A stretch of 64,000 nucleotides of DNA from Homarus americanus (lineage: Eukaryota > Arthropoda > Malacostraca > Decapoda > Nephropidae). Position 1 is the first letter of the stretch, and every line of letters begins with the position of its first letter. The position numbers and the translations under genes were made by a program. The notes under the pieces were generated by a model, which was not told the DNA's origin, ran no database searches, and worked only from the letters and a program-made list of their open reading frames with translations. The stretch lies in the NCBI RefSeq assembly GCF_018991925.1, contig NW_024753848.1:436001-500000 (forward strand), given 5' to 3'. Below, one piece after another: positions 34,181 to 47,500 of the stretch.

Positions 34181-35083
34181 GTACTTCTCACTTGTGCATG
34201 GGTCTGCCCCGGCACGGAAGCTCCACCAACCGTGGAGGAGCAGGCAGCGTTCGTCGTTGCCCAAAGCGTCGCCCGGTTCTCCCCGCCCCCAGAAGTCCAC
34301 TTGTGTGCCGACCGGAATGCCAGACACCCACTGCCAAGTTCCATTGGTGTCGAGGGTTCCACCGATTCAGAATCCCCAGCCTTCTGAGGTCGAATACACA
34401 GATTCTGATAGGGCAGGATTATAAGACGACACATTCAATAAGATTAACTTGTTTATAAATACAGTATTAAGTTTACAAGACACAAGGACAGTTTTCAGTA
34501 TAGTCCCCATATTCATTATTTCATTTGTTAACTTATTATTTATGATCTTCACCTCATTGGAGAGAGAGAGAGACTCATGTTTATGTCAACTGAGCTCATG
34601 GTGAACATCCGGGCAGCCTAAACTGAGGTGCATGATCATAAATGAGATGCAAGGAAATTACTAGATAAATACACCTGTAATACTTACCTGGGAAGGAATC
34701 GTCAAGGAAAAGAACTATATCGTACAAGTCAAAAGGGTTGGCCAGGTCACCGTCGATACCCCTGCAACAGACACCCGAGTAAGAACATTGTCCTTCTGAC
34801 TCCTCATGATGGCATAAAGAAAAAAAAATGGTACTGTACTCTGGTATACAAGGAAATGTTACTTGATGTTTAAATATAAAGCCTTGAAATATTAGGTTAA
34901 AAAAAATTCTTAGTAGATGATCAAGTCTTATCAGAGAAGGTCTTTGTGTGAACGTTTAGTTAATAGTAGTGTTTTACCTGCAGTGGTCCCGTGCTTGTTG
35001 CCAGGAGAGTTGTTGCGTAGAGTGGACGGTGAAGCAGCCCAGACCGATGCGTGCATATGGGTGCGGACAGTCCACAGTTTTAC
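34181..35083 (-). pseudogene. C-type lectin domain gene, broken by a nonsense codon and an LTR
   Basis: Three minus-strand exons join with correct sites and phases: 34978-35083, 34688-34761, 34181-34383. They give DCPHPYARIGLGCF, LSWQQARDHC, GIDGDLANPFDLYDIVLFLDD, then GTLDTNGTWQWVSG, VDFWGRGEPGD, ERC and DPCTSEKY. This is the order of a C-type lectin carbohydrate-recognition domain, an extracellular fold often used in arthropod immunity. Two faults are visible. TGA at 34367-34369 falls exactly where the family has Trp in the WIGG motif (here F-stop-IGG). The frame also runs into the LTR at 34180 just before the last conserved Cys. WGEPG stands in for the usual EPN/QPD sugar-binding triplet. 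No signal-peptide exon was found upstream. It is probably a dead gene; sequencing error at the TGA is possible. Confidence 0.82.
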
Positions 35084-35429
35084 CTGAATAATATTTTGAG
35101 GGGTTGTAGAACGTGTAAAAGCTACACTGTACAAGACCGAATTAACTTTTATTTTGATGTACACAAATCAGATAGAAGCCTGTTAAAACCTACTGAGTGT
35201 TAGTGAGACAAGCCAGACAGATTTTTTTTATTGTATGGCCAAAACTTAAAGGGGCAATGTAGGTACAGTACACTCATATATTCTGTATAAAAATACTTTA
35301 AATGAATATTACTATATCCATTAATAGGCTATGAAGACACAAACATATACTGTGGGGGGATAAAGATGCTTTTATAATTTAAATTTATTTCATTTAATAC
35401 ACTATATATCTATATTCTTCTATAAATTG

Positions 35430-36016
35430 TGTTACGAACCACGCCATCTATTGTCCTGATCTACCTACCCAGCACCACGAGCAACGCCATCTAGGGACGA
35501 AACCCGAGTATGACTACTCTTAGTTACCACTCCGGGGTTTCCCTTCTCCATATCCTGGTTGTTGCGTCACCTCCTTCAAGTCTTCTTCTCAGCTCCAGTT
35601 CGAGGAGAGTTCAGTTTACCCTGGGAAGTGACCACAGGAGCACCTCTCTTGGAAACTTACGGCACAGTGACTACCTACCGTCTTCTACAATACTCAGCCT
35701 TACTCGTCAGCCATCTCAGCTCCGCACTTAAGTATTTGTTACCTTATATTGCCTCCCCACCTCCACCTTGCTTCAAATTATTGTATGTTGTATAAATATG
35801 TATATACTGTTAATGTTTAGGTTAAGTATGGTTAAGGGTAAATTATAAAAAGCTGAATATTTTGTTAAGGAATTTATGGTACTTTATTATACACAACAAA
35901 AACTCGCATCCTTTGTCTACCCTTTTATAGTCCGATTGTCTTGGTTTTATTATTGTTGTTGCCTGTTGGGATCTGGGTAGACTTTTAACTATATTCTAAA
36001 TCCCCAACTCGTAACA
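35430..36016. mobile_element. Solo LTR, family B
   Basis: A 587-bp TG...CA unit starting TGTTACGAACC and ending ACTCGTAACA. The outermost 8 bases (TGTTACGA/TCGTAACA) are perfectly inverted. ATTG flanks both sides (35426-35429, 36017-36020), a 4-bp target duplication. It is unrelated to the family A LTRs and no internal region is present. Orientation is not certain. Confidence 0.75.
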
Positions 36017-36534
36017 ATTGTTTTATTTTATTTTCTAATTCAATTTCTCAAAGTATTTTTTATTTTCTGTTACTTAGGTTTACCTGGGAAGCCCCTTGTT
36101 ACCTTACACTCTTCAATACCCACAGCAGCTGCCACCACCCAGGGTTTTCTATCAGAATATATTTCATAACATAACATTAACTCCTTAAATATGACACTTG
36201 GCTGGTCACTTACTAATAATATACCTGTTAACTCTCTTTACAACACAGGACACTTTGGTATTCACCTTTTCAGTGAGAACAATATACTTGGGACTGATAC
36301 ATACAGTATAGGATGAATTACCACTGGGCTTATGCCAGCAAATCCACAGCCTAGCTCAAGCTTTGAAGCACGAGTCTTGGATTCGGTCTGTACATCCATA
36401 CATAAAGGTTACAAGATATGTCTTGGTGCAAGGAAGCAAATGCGCACAAACACTTGACACCCAAAACATTAAGTTACGTAGAAGCAGGAACACTGACGTT
36501 TTCAACAAAATTCAACCGAGTCAAATTCACTTAA

Positions 36535-37334
36535 TATGAGGGTATCAGATGCGCCTGCTGGGGTGTGTGGGCCTGGGTCAGGAGCAGGGGCTGCGTCAGC
36601 AGAAACGGATGAGGGCTCGTGACAGCAGCTGGGTCCACGACAGCAGCAGGGTGCAGGACAGTAGCAGAGAGTACCTGAGGGAGAAAAGAGGGGTGTGTGG
36701 GCTCCGCACTCAGGCGCATGGGCCGCGTCGGGAGCAGGGGCTGCATCAGGAGGAGCGGCAGGGGGTACTCCTGGGCCGGGGGCTGCGTCTGAGGCAGGAC
36801 GGGTGTGCTGGGGTCGGTAGGACGTGGTGCTTGCGGCAGGAAGAGGAGCTGGTGTCTGCTTAGAGAAGCAGTGCTGCTCTAGGGTGTCTAACCTGCGGTG
36901 TAGAGCCGATGAGAGCTGCTTCTGGGTCGATAAGCCAGTCTTCCATGTTGCTTGAAGACTGGGAGCGTGATCTGTTTCTCCTCCATCCTATGTGAGTGCT
37001 AATCTCCGGGGGTCACCATTTGTGGGGAACAGGTTGTTGGGGAAGGTGCTCACAGGAGAACAAGCTTGTGGGTTGCCATGCTCGCCGGCGGGACCGAGGG
37101 CCGCCAGGCAGCGGCGGAGGAGGAGGTGGTGTTGCTTGCTGCGGCTGTAGCTAGAAGAAGAGAGTGGTCACCACGAGGTCAGGTCTTTTATAGCGGAGGT
37201 AGGCGTGGCTTAATAGTTGACCTCCGCTCCGTGGGCGGCGCTGGTTGACCTAGACCACGAGGCATACACTGGGGAATTCGCGGGGGTCGGCTACTCAGCG
37301 ACAAACGGCGTTTGTAGGGGAGAAATCCACTACA
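36535..37334 (-). mobile_element. Family A LTR with start of the internal region, truncated
   Basis: On the minus strand a 314-bp LTR (37334 down to 37021) starts TGTAGTGGATTTC and ends GTTCCCCACA. Two bases later TGGTGACCCCCGGAGATT is a candidate tRNA primer-binding site. About 480 bp of GC-rich leader or gag-like sequence (Pro/Ala/Thr-rich frames) follows and then stops. There is no reverse transcriptase. This LTR lacks a roughly 130-bp segment present in copies 1 and 2, so it represents a subfamily. It is a fragment of a Ty3/gypsy-type retrotransposon. Confidence 0.7.
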
Positions 37335-37744
37335 GTACTTCATCTGTGAGAAGAAAATTGATTTATAACCTTGACAAAATTTTTGTTTTTCACGCACAAT
37401 GAAGAATCCATTTTGGAGTCAGTGGTAACTCTTCATTTAAAAGCAGTATACATTAAATAACAAACCTAGATTAATTGTCTCATATTAATCGGCATTATAA
37501 TACAATGTTATATGGAAATAGTACAGTTCTAACCTTGAGACATCTCTAGGATTGTGTTGTCAAGCTTCTCTACAGTACATCAGGGGTAATTACAACAACA
37601 TTCAACACTGAGAGGAGAAAACACCATCTTCTGAGCCACTGTGCATGTTAACCCATATTTTACTAACACACTACATGTACTCTAAGATTTGGCCACATTT
37701 ACAAGTCTCTGTTTTCTGTGACCCATACCTAGTAATTTGATATA

Positions 37745-38275
37745 CTGTAATACCCCGCTTAACGCGGTTTTGCTTAGCGTGTTTTACCTTATACACGGTG
37801 CCTCGCCAGAGCCGAACTTTCACTTAACGCGGGTTTTTTCCACGTATATGCGGTGAGTGTCCGGCTCGAGATGCTATTTTTAGATTCGCCCCACCCGCCT
37901 GCCTGCCTGCTCTCGCCTCTCCTTCCTCCCTCCCTCCCGCCTCCCTCCGCCTGGGCAAGCCGCGCTGTAAGGTTGCGCAGTGTGTGTCTTCTACTAACGT
38001 AAGTGTTACACCTAACTTTTAATTTTCCTAACCTAACCTTTATTTTTCCTAACTTAACCTTTATTTTTCCTAGCCTAACCTCTTCTATATTACTTGTTTG
38101 TTCATACCATCATAAAGTTAAGATAAAATATTTACTACAACATAGTTATGTGTCGTTAAAAAGTGGAGTTTGGGGGTCGGGCCAGTTTCTATTGGAATTA
38201 ATCCCATATGTTCTGTTGTTCACTTAGCGCGGTACCCTGTGGGTTTTATTGACCGCGTTAAGCGGGGTACTACTG
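37745..38275. mobile_element. TA-flanked Tigger-like MITE
   Basis: Ends CTGTAATACCCCGCTTAACG (37745) and, reading back from 38275, CAGTAGTACCCCGCTTAACG, with TA on both sides. The interior has GC-rich sequence and three copies of a unit containing AACCTTTATTTTTCCT at 38020-38085. No transposase is present. Confidence 0.75.
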
Positions 38276-38379
38276 TATTTAATATAGTGTTCTTGTTGTA
38301 ATACTTGTAAGATATTCACCAAAAAGTTTACATATTTTAACAGTACTTTAAACAGTGCTTATATCACTTACCATTACTA

Positions 38380-38700
38380 TGTAGTTCGTTAGATGGAGGT
38401 CTCGCATCTAACGGACTCTCAATATAACGAACTTTCCTCTGTATGTAGTCTGTTAAATAGAGGTTTTGCCGTACCGTCGAGCGTCTAAATATGATACAAG
38501 TTCATTAGATCTTTAGATTGATATAACTCTTACACCTGGTAAACAAACATAACATCTAAAGATGAATATAATGACAAGTTTATTAACATATATCTGTTGA
38601 ATACTTGTAAGAGAAGTCACTACTGTGTTTATAAAACCCTCGATAACTCGGAATATATGGGGATCTAACAATTGATAGTTATCAAGGGTTTACTCCGCAC
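38380..38700. mobile_element. Two further short Tigger-like relics
   Basis: At 38383-38475, GTTCGTTAGATGGAGGTCTC and GTCTGTTAAATAGAGGTTTT look like one pair of degenerate ends. At 38635-38690, AACCCTCGATAACTCGG and GATAGTTATCAAGGGTTT form another inverted pair. They are short and decayed, so the boundaries are approximate. Confidence 0.45.
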
Positions 38701-38859
38701 CCTGGACTGAAGTAAGGTAACTCTGCAGCATGGATGAATAAGCAACAGTTTATTGTTGTTCAGCATGGCATAATAACTGTACAGGGTAAAGGAGATCTTT
38801 TATTGTAATAACAGTACAGATTTTATCACTCATGTCATAGCTTGTTATTATATGGTTAC

Positions 38860-41545
38860 AACAATACCAACTGAACAATTTATTATAAACAATGGACAAA
38901 TGCTTAATGCTTACCAAAGAAAACTGACACATTTTCTATTAATAAAAATATACTTCAATACATTTAATATTTCAGTGTAAATTATAAAATGTCAACACAT
39001 TTATATCAATACATTTAAAAACATTTCTGGAATTAATGTTTCTTAATTTTAGTTAGAACCATTAAATATAAATCCTATATCTTAGGTTTTTATCGTCCAA
39101 ACATTGATATGAAGAACGTGGAATTCTCTCCCCACATAAAGGGTTGTTTATAACTCAAGATGCTGTACACTACTAAGTTATTTATGCAACAATTTGGATG
39201 AAAATGTGTGATTTAATTACAAATGTACAAGACTTTATAATATAAGGTACGGTATCTCTAAACGACTCCTCGGCCGTTTCGACGTTCTGCCACAGAAAGA
39301 AATAAGTTCAAGGAAAATTTTGACTGATGGAATACATTACTGTTGTATAACCTTATCTGGTAGCTGATAATGTCACACTTCCTTTCTGGTTATTAATTGC
39401 TGTTTTCATTCTGGGTGTAAATATTGGAAACTTTGTGCGGGAGTTGACCATTGCTGGTACGGCACCGCAAATACTAAACAAATATAACAATTTTCATTTG
39501 GTCCCCAGCAACATTTTCTTCAGATTACAATTACAGTAAAAGGAAAATAATTATTATTGTTGTTTCTCAAAGGATGAAATTACAAATGCCAAATATTTAC
39601 TTTCATTACAAACTGTATTTTCCATATTTATGTATCGAGAAAATCCAAGACCAGATGGACTGCAACACAACAGTCACTGTTAGAATAATTATAATAAACT
39701 TTATGAAGGATCGATCCTGAAATTCCATTTTATGGCTGAACCTGGAACAAGTTGGTTTATATATAACTCAAGCCATTGGTCTAGAACAAGAGGCGGGATT
39801 CATCTTACGATAGTCTGTCCTCCCCTCCAGCATCCATCACTCCGACGGGTAAAGTAGAAACAAAGGGTTTACCTACAGCAAACCAGAGGGAGGCAGAAGG
39901 CCCAGTGAGCATGTGACATTATTGCCCCAATTGTTTCCTGACTGACTGCCACGAGAGGAGGGAGAGTTCACAAGAAGACAAGTTCCAAGCTCAACTATAC
40001 TGTAATAGCCAATCCTTCATCTTCATTCAAGACCAGACACTCCTCACTAGCTAGCTCAAGTAAATGAAGCAAAAGGAGGTGGTGGTACTTCATATTCAAA
40101 CAGCTACTGTTACACTGCACACCTTGAGGGAAGTTAACCTTACTTTATAAACAATTTCTAGTCAGGAACAAGAATAAGGAATACTAATCTTACTAGCTTG
40201 TCGACCCCACATAGCTCATCAGTTTAAGTCTCCTCATCCAATAAGTTCAAATATGTGAACCAAGGACGAGATGCCTCTTTGCAGACAGAACTAAAGGGCT
40301 AGATGCAAGGCTCTGGGTTCATCAGTCTGGCAGAGTGAATATGAAGACTATATTCAGTATTATGATTTAATGTTTTATCATTGTTCAACTCAGTAATAAT
40401 AAGACAGGAATGCACAGCCCTGACATGGCAATGAATTATGTGAAACAACTTCCTATGTCCAGCCTGAGACTTGAATACGTTCTGACCTAGTTAGGCGTCT
40501 CACTTTCATCCAGGCACTCTTTGTGAAACCACCTTGACTCAAAGCGAGTGTTGGTGGTTCCTAACTGGCTCAGGAGTTGTATTCATATTGGATCATTAGA
40601 AAGCTGTAATTAATGTACATAACATTAAATAAAGAAAGCTTTGGCTAAGTATTAACATTACGGACAGTGTGGTTCTCGACAACACCTTAAATAGTCCTAA
40701 AAAACTGGGGTGATGCACTTATCTCAAACTCTTAAGAGGAACAGTCAGCAAGACCACCTGCTCAAAAGAATGTGTGGCCAGCAATAAATTGGTGACAAAA
40801 CCTGAAAACTGTGTTTATCAGCCCCCCTAGTTTACTGGAGGGAAATATCTGTGCTTTTACTCTCCCTTTCAGGGTAATGAATGTGGAAGGGGAGGATAGG
40901 CTAATTATTATGGTTCTAGCCATTAATGTCATGGCTACAGTACTGAGTCTAAACCAATGGCTTATGAGCACATTACAAGAGACATCAAGTAAGTGCAACT
41001 GGCCATTATATAAGTGACACAATTTAAATGAAAATGATGCAACTGTTTCAAACAACAACAATTAACAACTGAGACATGAATTTTGCATATATCATATAAA
41101 GTACACAGTACTGAACTGGAATCTGTCACTTGCCGTGGGCTTTCACAGTGTGAATTATTTAAGGACAAGTCTAAATAATACATACAAAATGTTCTTACAA
41201 TGCTGCCTTAACAGTGACATCTGCCTGGCAGCAAATATCAATCTTATCTGCCATACAATAGCTGGCAAGCCCTGAATGTACCATCAGGTGCAAAAATGGG
41301 CTATACGTTTTCAATAATATCCACAGTAGTTCACAACTACTTTTCAACATAAACAAAAGCTGATCACTGTTAAAAATTTAAACATTGTATTCTTTTATAA
41401 AACACAAAACTGTCCAGAAACAAATTAAGAAAGGACAAAGACGCCTGTTTTATATAAAACAAAATACTCAGCGATGATAAACAATAATTTCTTTCATTGC
41501 ACCATCCCTCACAAGTGGTTGGTCTAAATAATGAATTCAAAAAAT
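38860..41545 (-). other. Probable PCNP 3' UTR region
   Basis: This region follows the PCNP stop on the minus strand and is AT-rich with no coding exon or repeat that I recognise. The first AATAAA on the minus strand appears near 38880, which would give a 2.7-kb 3' UTR. The extent is inferred from that signal only. Confidence 0.3.
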
Positions 41546-44500
41546 CTACAACCCATCTTGTTCTAATTTGTTAGGTTTATCCTGTACATCTTTAAGTTGT
41601 TTCTCGTAAATCTTCTTGGAATCACAGAAGCCCATCCGAGTTTTGCCAAAGCTGTTAGGGCCAGCTGAGGTGGGCGTGTCCCTGGGAAAAGAAACAAAGA
41701 AAACACATTAGTCAAAACTCATATATTGTTTGTACTATTTTGAGATATGTCACATAAGAAAAATCTGGAGGTGGCGCTACACTAATCATCCTGACACAGC
41801 AAGAGGGGGGGGGGGGAGGCAATACATAAAGAAAAGTTATGTAATCAAGACCAAAACCACAAATACAATCTTCCACAATATTAGCCTTTGTGGATCACCT
41901 GATGATTCCCCCACCCCAACCCAGCTAATTGTAGGAAGAGCTAATAATGTTCAGGTAATCTAAAAATGCCAAAAACTACTAAGCGTGTCCATCGTCTCAA
42001 TTTTCACAAACGTGACCGAGTTCCCTTAAAAGAACGAGGTACTGTACTGTATTTGGAACAGGACAGTACTGTACATTAAACCCTTGTTTTTACCTGGGGT
42101 TCACTGCACCTACATATTATTAAGTTGTAGGAAAATAAGGGTTTGTGTCCAGGAACAACTAAAATCTTCCATTACTACCGCTATACCAGATAGACCTGTC
42201 AGTTGCTGCTACATTGTTACATGTTATTATATGGCACTTGTCTGGACAGAGCAGTAGCACTTGAGTGTAGTGAGTACAGTATTGTGTACATCTAAACCCA
42301 AAGAGTATTTTACTTAGTACAATACAGTATATGTTGCACACTATATACATCGCAATAACGATTAAACCAAAATTAACAACCGTCCTTTTATGGGAGAACA
42401 CAGGAAGCAATTCACATATCTCCTTTAATGCGTCTGTTGCTTGTGAGATACTGTACAAAGAGGGCTGGCCACTTGGTGTAAAGAGTGAATGTCACCCAAC
42501 AGGTAAGAAGGGAGTGGTAAGGTAAGTTTAGTTGCTCTTTATCTACTTTATTTATATACTGTAAATTTATACTTTTGCTACAAGTAAATAACCCTACATT
42601 TGATATAATGACTTGTTTTTATATGTTGACAGATGCTGTTACTATACCATGTTCACTATAACTACATGTTCACTATAACTACATGTTCACTAAAACTACA
42701 TGTTCACTATACCTACATGTTCACTATAACTACATGTTTACTATAAATACTTGTTAACTGTAACTACATGTTCACTATAACTACATGTTCACTATAACTA
42801 CATGTTCACTATAACTACATGTTTACTATACCAACATGTTCACTATAACTACATGTTCACTATACCAACATGTTCACTATACCAACATGTTCACTATAAC
42901 TACATGTTCAGTATAACATTTTCATTATGATATGTTCATTGTAACAAGATGTTCACTAACATGTTCACTACAACATATTCACTATAATAACATGTTCATT
43001 ACTATAACAAAGGTTCACTACAAGAGGTTCACTACAACATGTTCACTATAATAACATGTTCATTACTATAACAAAGGTTCACTACAACATGTTCACTATA
43101 ATAACATGTTCATTACTATAAGAAAGGTTCAATACAACATATTCACTACAACATGTTCACTATAATAACATGTTCATTATAACAAGAGGTTCACTATAAC
43201 ATGTTCACTACAACATGTTCACTATAATAACATGTTCATTACTATAACAAATGTTCACTACAACATGTTCACTATAATAACATGTTCATTACTATAACAA
43301 ATGTTCACTATAATAACATGTTCATTACTATAACAAATGTTCACCACATGTTCACTATAATAACATGTTCATTACTATAAGAAAGGTTCAATACAACATG
43401 TTCACTATAATAACATGTTCATTACTATAACAAAGGTTCACTGCAAGAGGTTCACTACAACATGTTCACTATAATAACATGTTCATAACTATAACAAAGG
43501 TTCACTATAATAACGTGTTCATTACTATAACAAAGGTTCACTACAACATCTTAACTATAATAACATGTTCATTACTATAACAAAGGTTCACTACAAGAGG
43601 TTCACTATAATAACATGTTCATTACTATAACAAAGGTTCACTACAAGAGGTTCACTATAATAACATGTTCATTACTATAACAAAGGTTCACTACAAGAGG
43701 TTCACTGTTCACTATACATGTTCATTACTATAACAAAGGTTCACTACAAGAGGTTCACTATAATAACATGTTCATTACTATAACAAAGGTTCACTACAAG
43801 AGGTTCACTATAATAACATGTTCATTACTATAACAAAGGTTCACTACAAGAGGTTCACTGTGGTAACCTGACATAATGTTTACACCACATGAGTCCAGTG
43901 GTCTGGTTTGGTCATAAAAGTGTATCATGCAGAATATTAAAAGTGAACGACGCCAGCACCAGCCCGTCACTAAAATGACCGAGAAGAAGGCCAAGGGTCC
44001 AACAGTGACACCCCAAGTGGCTCGTATGAGGGGCCAGTGGGTGCAGGAGACGACGGAAATCACCATCAAAGCTCCTAACAACATGTTAGGGGTTGTGGTA
44101 GGCCCAGGTGGCTCTACCATCAAAAATATTCAGGAAAAGTACAATGTTCGCGTCTTTGTTCCTCAGAAGGGGTCCAAGGACCAGCCCCTACGGGTTGTAG
44201 GGTTAGATAAAGGCCAGGTGCACAACGCCGCGGATCACATAAAAGCCCTGGTTCAAAAGGCTGTGACTACGACAGTGACCATCACTGCTCCTAACAACAT
44301 GTTAGGGGTTGTGGTAGGCCCAGGTGGCTCTACCATAAAAGAGATTCAGGAAAAGTACAATGTTCGCGTCTTTGTTCCTCAGAAGGGGTCCAAGGACCAG
44401 CCCCTACGGGTTGTAGGGCCAGATAAAGGCCTGGTGCAGGATGCCGCGGATCATATAGAGTCCTTGATGGCCTATGAAAAGGAAAGGCGGCGTCTCAGTA

Positions 44501-47500
44501 CGCCAGTGTCACAAACAGTGTTCATCCCTAAGGCCCACCACGGCCTAATAATTGGCAGACAGGGTCAAAATATACAGTACCTATCACTAACCCGTAGAAT
44601 AACCATAGTTCTACCCCCCAAAAATGTCAAAAGTGATGAGGTCACTGTGACCGGTCTCCCTGACCAGGTGGACCAAGGTGTAAGAGACCTGGTTAACCTG
44701 GTCAAAAGCTCCACCCACATTTGTTACAACTCTGACTTCTGAGAGGCCCTTACTCTCTTGACCCCACCCCCACATTTGTTACAACTCTGACTTCTGAGAG
44801 GCCCTTACTCTCTTGACCCCCACATATGACAAAAAAAAAAAAAAAAAAATAAATTGGACCCTCTAACCACTGGCCTCCACGTGGCAGGGTCTGGAAACTC
44901 AGGGATTGATCTCTGGGGCTAACAGTGGTTTATTATTGTTGTTATTATTATGAGAGTGTTTAACAGTAACCTAAACAGTGTATGTACTAACCTAACCACT
45001 CTGGCCAAACTTAACCTATGTTTACATAACCTAACCTTCCCAAAGTAGTTCTTGGTTGGTAAATCTTCCAGTGAACCTAAGCTTGGGGACTAATCTTCAG
45101 CTGAAATAACCACACACACACACACTGTGAACATGACCGCAGGATAGCGGTTTATGTTTACATCACCCTCATCTGTCTTTCCTCACCCTTTCCACCCCCT
45201 CTCTCTCACCCCTTTCCCCCTCCCATTTATCTCATTAACACCACCTTATCTTGTCTCCTTTACCCTCACCCCCTCCTTCTCATTCAAGTTGTTCTTGTTG
45301 TTTACCTTATCAAATGTTGACCTCTCACTCTGACCCTTGTCATTTAATTCGTCATAAATACTGATTTTATCAATAATAATTATTCATACCTAACTAATCA
45401 CCCTCGCTAATTGCACCTATCACACCTGTCATCTAAATTACCAAAACTATACCTGTCACATGTACTGTATCTATCATCAATAATTAATCCCATATAATCC
45501 CTTATACATTTATACTGTAATTACCTGTACATGTATTTATAATTCATCCCTCTTCACTTACATAATATCCCACATCATTTTTAGTACATGTCAATCATGG
45601 TACAGAATATAATCTTGTTCACTGTGTATAATTAATTATTTAAGTGTTATCTATCTGGTATCTGACTTTTATCTGTTACTGTAAACTGACCAGTTTATTG
45701 TATCTGATTATATATACAGTATGCACACAGGATGGTGTAATGTATCTGATGTGGCAGTATTATGTTAGTGTTAAAGTGCTGGCATTGCTTGCTCCCTCTC
45801 ACTTTCAACTACCGCCGCTGGCTAGCCCTCGTGGTGAACAGGGAAGCAACTTCCATATGTCTTCCCCTACCAGTACACAGCCTCTTCATCATCAAGACTC
45901 CTTCTGTGCCTCCTCGTGGCAACGAACGGTTACTGGGTGCCCTGTGGGCCCAGGCTATAACAACAGGGGATCTCAGAATATCAGAGGGACGGTGCATAGA
46001 TTTACTGGCATGTGGACACATCCTGGTGGCTACCAACCACCGTCCCGCTGCCTTGCCGATTAACCTTGGGAGGTATAAGGCTACGGAAGTAAACCCCGAA
46101 CAAAAAATGTGCGGTGGAGCCCCACATGAGGTAGCCATGCTTACAGAGCTCCAACAAGACCCCAAAAGCAGTATAGGCAGAAGAGTTGAACATCAAGAGA
46201 ACCCAACGACTACACCGGCAGATAAAGGCAATGCATGGTGGACAGGCTACTAAGGCGAAAAACAACAAACTGGGCTATTGGCAGTCCATTGCAACTCTCC
46301 CTCTCCCCAGTCATTGCAACACTTGCACCACTGGATGAGGAAAAGGGAGAGTCAAGATGTGTGGTTACAGCCTTTCTGCCTCACCACATAAATCAACTCG
46401 TGCACAGCCATCACCCAGCTTATCATACCTCTCATCATCATCATCAAAACCCCAATACTTTACCCTCAAAAGTCCTATGGCGACGGGGGCAGGCAGAGAA
46501 GACTGCCCTGAGTCTCCAGTCACAACTCTGCACATGGGCGGCACAGATAAAATGGTCGTTTATGCACTGGGATCTAGGCAGCAGTGCCATCCGGTCCTGT
46601 CTGTGGGACTGAGCAGCTCTTTCGAGGAGCCACTCTGCTCACCCCACATGAGGAGGGGGCTAGAAAAGGTGCCCTAAACATAGCCTGCCTAAAGAACCAA
46701 CCTGACTGGGCAACTGCACCCAGTAAGGTCATCCTTATGGTGTCAAACGTACAATCATAATCACAGATCAAAACAAATACAAACTATACAACTTCTTATG
46801 GTCGCTGCATGGAATGTCAGGACCCTTCTTGATACTGGCACAATGAGCGTCCTGAAAGAAGAACGGCCCTTGTAGCAAAAGAGCTGGCTAGGTAAAACAT
46901 GGATATAGCACCCATTAGTGAGTCCCTGCTCCCAGAACGGGGGTCTGGCTATACCTTCTTCTAGAAGGGTAAGCCTGCTGCAGAGAGAAATCGCATTTGT
47001 GTGTGTTTGAGTGTGATGTGTGTCTAAAAACAAGACACAAAACATTACTTCATTGTACATTTAGAAAGTACAATTGAACAAGGATAGTGGTTGAGATCAT
47101 TATTTCTGAGGCTGGAGGTACAAGGGGAGATGAAGAGTCAAGGTCATTGATAACCTAACAGATAAAAAGACTAACCCTTATTGGGGGGGGGGGGGTGTAA
47201 GGGCTGGAGACAATGCTCATAGAAAACAATAACAAAAACCTTATTCATTTACCATTTTCTTCAAAGGTAAATGGGTAGTAGTATTTGATCACCTCATTGA
47301 GTATGGATTGGCATTAGGAAGGGCATTCAGCTGTAAACACCTTGCATCAACAAGCCTGATAACAACTGGGTCACCAAAGCTGGGCAAATCCCCTCATCTC
47401 TAATACATTTTCTGGGCTGCTCCCCTGGGTTTGTAATGGTGAAGTGCCAGGAGGAGGGGAGGTTTTACACAAGAGCTGCCACCAAGTCAATCATGGCCAA

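Noticed and set aside
36531..36863. Proline- or arginine-rich proteins on either strand
   Set aside because: This is the GC-rich leader or gag-like part of the truncated family A element; no conserved domain is seen.
33737..37334. A full LTR retrotransposon bounded by the two family A LTRs
   Set aside because: The LTRs are in opposite orientation, and the sequence between contains lectin exons and an unrelated LTR, with no polymerase region.
45644..46677. Independent protein-coding genes in overlapping frames
   Set aside because: The frames overlap in several phases, show no domain, and lie just upstream of an RTE-like endonuclease, so a LINE 5' region is the simpler reading.
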